Assembly: GCA_963693365.1 (NCBI GenBank)
Contig: CAVNZM010000001.1
Location: 8,494,001-8,558,000, forward strand
DNA: 64,000 bases
DNA from: Amoebidium appalachense
Taxonomy: Eukaryota; Ichthyosporea
Direction of reading: 5' to 3'
The notes under the pieces are model-generated. The model did not search any database. It worked only from the letters and a program-made list of their open reading frames with translations, and had not been told where the DNA came from. Each line of letters begins with the position of its first letter. The first letter of the stretch is position 1. The position numbers and the translations under genes are program-made. This document shows, piece after piece, positions 61,090 through 64,000 of the stretch.

Positions 61090-62800
61090 GGTGGCTGCTA
61101 TCTGCCTCGGTGAGGCAACGACCAAAGCTCAGAATGAAACCTGTTGGGGGTTGGCTGATTATGCGATCGTCTCGATCAACATCGGATAAATTCCATTCAT
61201 AGAAGAAACATGCATGAAAAGAATGCAGAAGACGCAGTTTGGTATACGGAGTAACGAACTGGGGTTGGGAGGATGAAAGATGGGAATGGTGGGGGGACGG
61301 CAGGGCCCGAGAAAGGGGGGGGGGGGGGGTCCGGGGGAGAGGGGGGAGGGGGGGAGGAGGGGGAGGAGGAGGAGGATGCGGGGATGGGGGGAGGGGGAGG
61401 GGGTGGTTAGCAGGACACATCAGGAGATGCAACTACACCTTGAGAAACACAGTGCCCTACACACGCAAAGGCAAACATTAAAGTATGCCTTATCAGCAAC
61501 GGGCGCAGTAAGATCAGCAGAGCCCTTCCGCAGGGAAGGGCGGAGAGAGCGGGGAGGGGGGAAGGGGGGGGGGAGTGGGGGTGGGATGCGTTGAGTATTT
61601 ATGAATTAGCACAGCCCGCACACCACATGCACATGATGGCCATGAAATAGCAAAGCAAGGAGGCAAAAGACACAACAGCTTGGATCACACCACATGCACA
61701 TGATGGCCATGAAATAGCAGAGCAAGGAGGCAAAAGACACAACAGCTTGGATCATCGTACGGTAAATTTAGCACAGCGAACGATCACCAGCGCACAATAA
61801 AGTATTCATTGGCCCTTCGCGCAAAAGACGAGGCTTCAAGGAAGAGGTGAGGCAAAACAGGCAACAGCAAAGCAATTTTATCCCTACCTTAAGCTTGTGA
61901 AACTCTGATGTCGTCGTTTTCACGGCTCCAGAGAGCGCTGTGTAGCATGTCAGAGCACCCAAGCTGCTTTGAGAGTGGTATCGACCTGAGCTGTGCTACT
62001 TACTCCGTGAAAGAAACGAATGCACAACAGTAGACCCGATGAAGAACTTAATGGACATCAAAAAGAAAAGAAATTTCTACACAATTTCCAACGACAACTT
62101 TGCCCCGATGAAGGAACCATTCGGCACCTGTCGACACATAAAGAAACTGTTACACATTCCTACTTCGTTACTTTTTTGCCCAAGCTCACGACCGGGGTCG
62201 GATCGCTTGTGCAAATAAAAAAAAAAACATGCCTTTTACGGCAAATCTTGATTGAACCAATCAGATTTCATAAGAACTTTTAGGACAGCCAATCAAATCG
62301 CGAACCAGAACTTCTCTTACCGTACAGTCCGATACCATCCAGGTCACGGTGCTGATTTTTGCTAGGGTGCACGGACGTCTCACTACCACCAATACCACGT
62401 ATTTGACTTAGATATGATTATTTTTAGGCAGAAATAAGAATATATACTGGAATCACCGAATACTCAGAGACACCAGCGAATTCTTTCCTGGGGCCTTTGG
62501 AGCTACAATTTGTGGGGTGTGTTCCGTACACTTTTTGAACCGGTTCGACCCGAAAATGGTATCAGACCCACATACCAAAGTTCTCCCAGCAGATGACGAT
62601 CGGGACCAAGTTTTCTGTTCTAATTGGTGTGTCTGTACGTTTTTCTTTTGAAACAGTTGGTTGTCTTTTTCGTCACCGTCATGCTGTCACGAGTTTCTGC
62701 TAGATGACGCTTAGAAGAAGGAAAAGGAGAACAGGTATGATAAAGAGAGAAATGTGGCAAGCCGAGCGCTTATACATAGTCGCAAACTGTCAGTGACATA
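61090..62800. other. Upstream region of the decarboxylase gene
   Basis: Presumed promoter and 5' leader. G-rich at 61310-61405. A 67-bp unit (CACCACATGCACATGATGGCC...) is tandemly duplicated at 61621-61755. CCAAT-type motifs occur at about 62256 and 62289. A plus-strand polypurine-ended open frame at 62020-62283 is not recognised. Confidence 0.5.
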
Positions 62801-63811
62801 GTGGGGGAAGTCGGTGCCAATCAAGAGCTTTCCAGAACTTGTTCCGACCATCATTCGTTCCCTCTCGCTCTCTCTCTGCTCTTATATATATATACTTTGC
62901 CACAAGACCAAGTTTTTTCCCTTGCCGCGTCGGTGCTGAAAGGGCACCTGCTGACAGCGCGAGGGGGCGAGCACCATGCGATAGGCGTGCAGCTGAGCAG
63001 GTGAGAGGCGCACTTCTATGAGTTTAACACGGGCCAATTCTTACCTGATAAACCTTAACGAAGGAAGGGAAGAAGGTAAGGAGAAAGAGGAGGAGGAGGG
63101 GGGGAGGGAGGGGGGGAGGAGAGGAGGGGGTAGGGGGAGGGAAGGTGGAAGGGGATGGACAGATAAGGTTGGTGGACATCTTGTAGCCCGAAGGCATGCA
63201 GGCAGGAATGCTAGCTCGCACAAAAGTCATCATGTGAGAACACAAAACGTGGAGCGCTCTGGATTTCCTGTTTATCCAGGTTTGTGACTAGAAAACGCAA
63301 TGTTTCAGTGCGTTGCACTACTGTTGGCTGAAAATTCGAACAAGTTGCTCAAGCCAATAAGGTACATTCCAGAGGAAACGAAGTGTGTGAGGACGAAAGC
63401 AATCCCAGCACTTTAGGGATTACATGGCATGGCTTCCGGTTAGTTCGCTCTCTGCGTTCGTTGCACATGATTTCCAGAAGAGGGACACTTCTTCAACAGC
63501 AGGGCTGGCCGACTGGAGACGCAATGTTTACCGTTAGATCGAAATGTTTTCGGTGTTTTTGCTGTTGTGTGTTGCAAAGGTAGCAACGAACTGTTCCACA
63601 GCAGTGGGTCTCTCTGTAACAAAGGAGCTGGTATTTGCTGTGGCATTGTTTGTTGGTGCCACTGCAGCCGAGACAATTTTTCTGCAGCTCCTTTCAATTC
63701 CTCCCCCTCCCCCCCCTCCCCGCCTCCTTCCTCCCCTCTTCCCTCCTGATATGTCCTTGTTGCCCATGGGGATAAGCCTCGGGAGAGAGAGGGTAGGGCG
63801 GGGGAGTGGGG

Positions 63812-63843
<32 letters not shown>

Positions 63844-64000
63844 AGGGATAAGAAAGTGGATGCTGCAGCAGGGAAGATGGCCATTTTCGGGCGCGGGGGA
63901 GGAGGGGGCCCAGGGGAGGGGGGGAGGGGGTTGGAGGCGGTGGGTGTTCTAACCGGTAAACTTCCTGCCTTCACGCACAGACACACCGCCAGTATGCCAA
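62801..64000. other. Unassigned sequence at the right edge
   Basis: A plus-strand stretch at 62900-63002 (encoding LAASVLKGHLLTARGGEHHA) ends at a good GTGAGA donor and could be an exon of a gene continuing to the right, but no family is recognised. The rest is mixed sequence with G/C-rich tracts (63085-63160, 63700-63845). No firm gene call. Confidence 0.3.

Overview
The window is nuclear DNA from an intron-rich eukaryote. Coding exons are GC-balanced and highly conserved. Introns and spacers are saturated with simple sequence: poly(G)/poly(C) runs up to 58 nt, (GT)n/(CA)n up to 153 nt, (GA)n/(CT)n and poly(A)/poly(T). A BCL7-type chromatin gene, an animal-like eIF5A and an endonuclease-bearing LINE point to a holozoan or other opisthokont. 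A unicellular holozoan is my best guess, not proven. Most very long open frames here are low-complexity (VCVCV, HTHTH, PPPP, GGGG) and are not genes.

Layout. (1) 692-6518, +: catalytic domain of serine/threonine phosphatase 5, nine exons; its 5' part is outside the window. (2) 7844-13652, +: complete GDA1/CD39 nucleoside diphosphatase (ENTPD5/6-like), eight exons, 480 aa. (3) 15290-18590, +: degenerate LINE split by a 219-bp T-tailed short retroposon with a 10-bp target duplication; a second copy of the short element lies at 41511-41730. (4) 20462-21750, -: complete eIF5A, three coding exons, 157 aa. (5) 24146-27748, +: BCL7-like gene. (6) 28679-35236, -: complete DDX47/Rrp3 DEAD-box helicase, nine exons, 436 aa. 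(7) 35871-41154: three nested mobile elements, namely a terminal-inverted-repeat element containing an LTR element (480-bp LTRs, target duplication CACAT) containing a TRIM-like mini LTR element (418-bp LTRs, target duplication GGTGC). (8) 41731-44779: repeats and a weak p24-like exon candidate. (9) 44780-61089, -: a 14-exon, 16-kb gene for a 1009-aa bacterial-style Orn/Lys/Arg decarboxylase, with a Penelope-like RT relic and a 42-bp minisatellite in one intron. (10) 61090-64000: upstream region of that gene and unassigned sequence.

For PP5, ENTPD, eIF5A, DDX47 and the decarboxylase I reconstructed every coding junction in the window by hand. All use GT-AG borders, phases agree across every junction, and the summed coding lengths are multiples of three. 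The genes are mostly housekeeping (phosphatase signalling, secretory nucleotide metabolism, translation, chromatin remodelling, rRNA processing). One possible pathway link is that amino-acid decarboxylases can feed spermidine synthesis and eIF5A needs spermidine for hypusine. The most unusual points are the intron-split bacterial-type decarboxylase, the splice sites that are themselves the ends of microsatellites, and the nested transposons.
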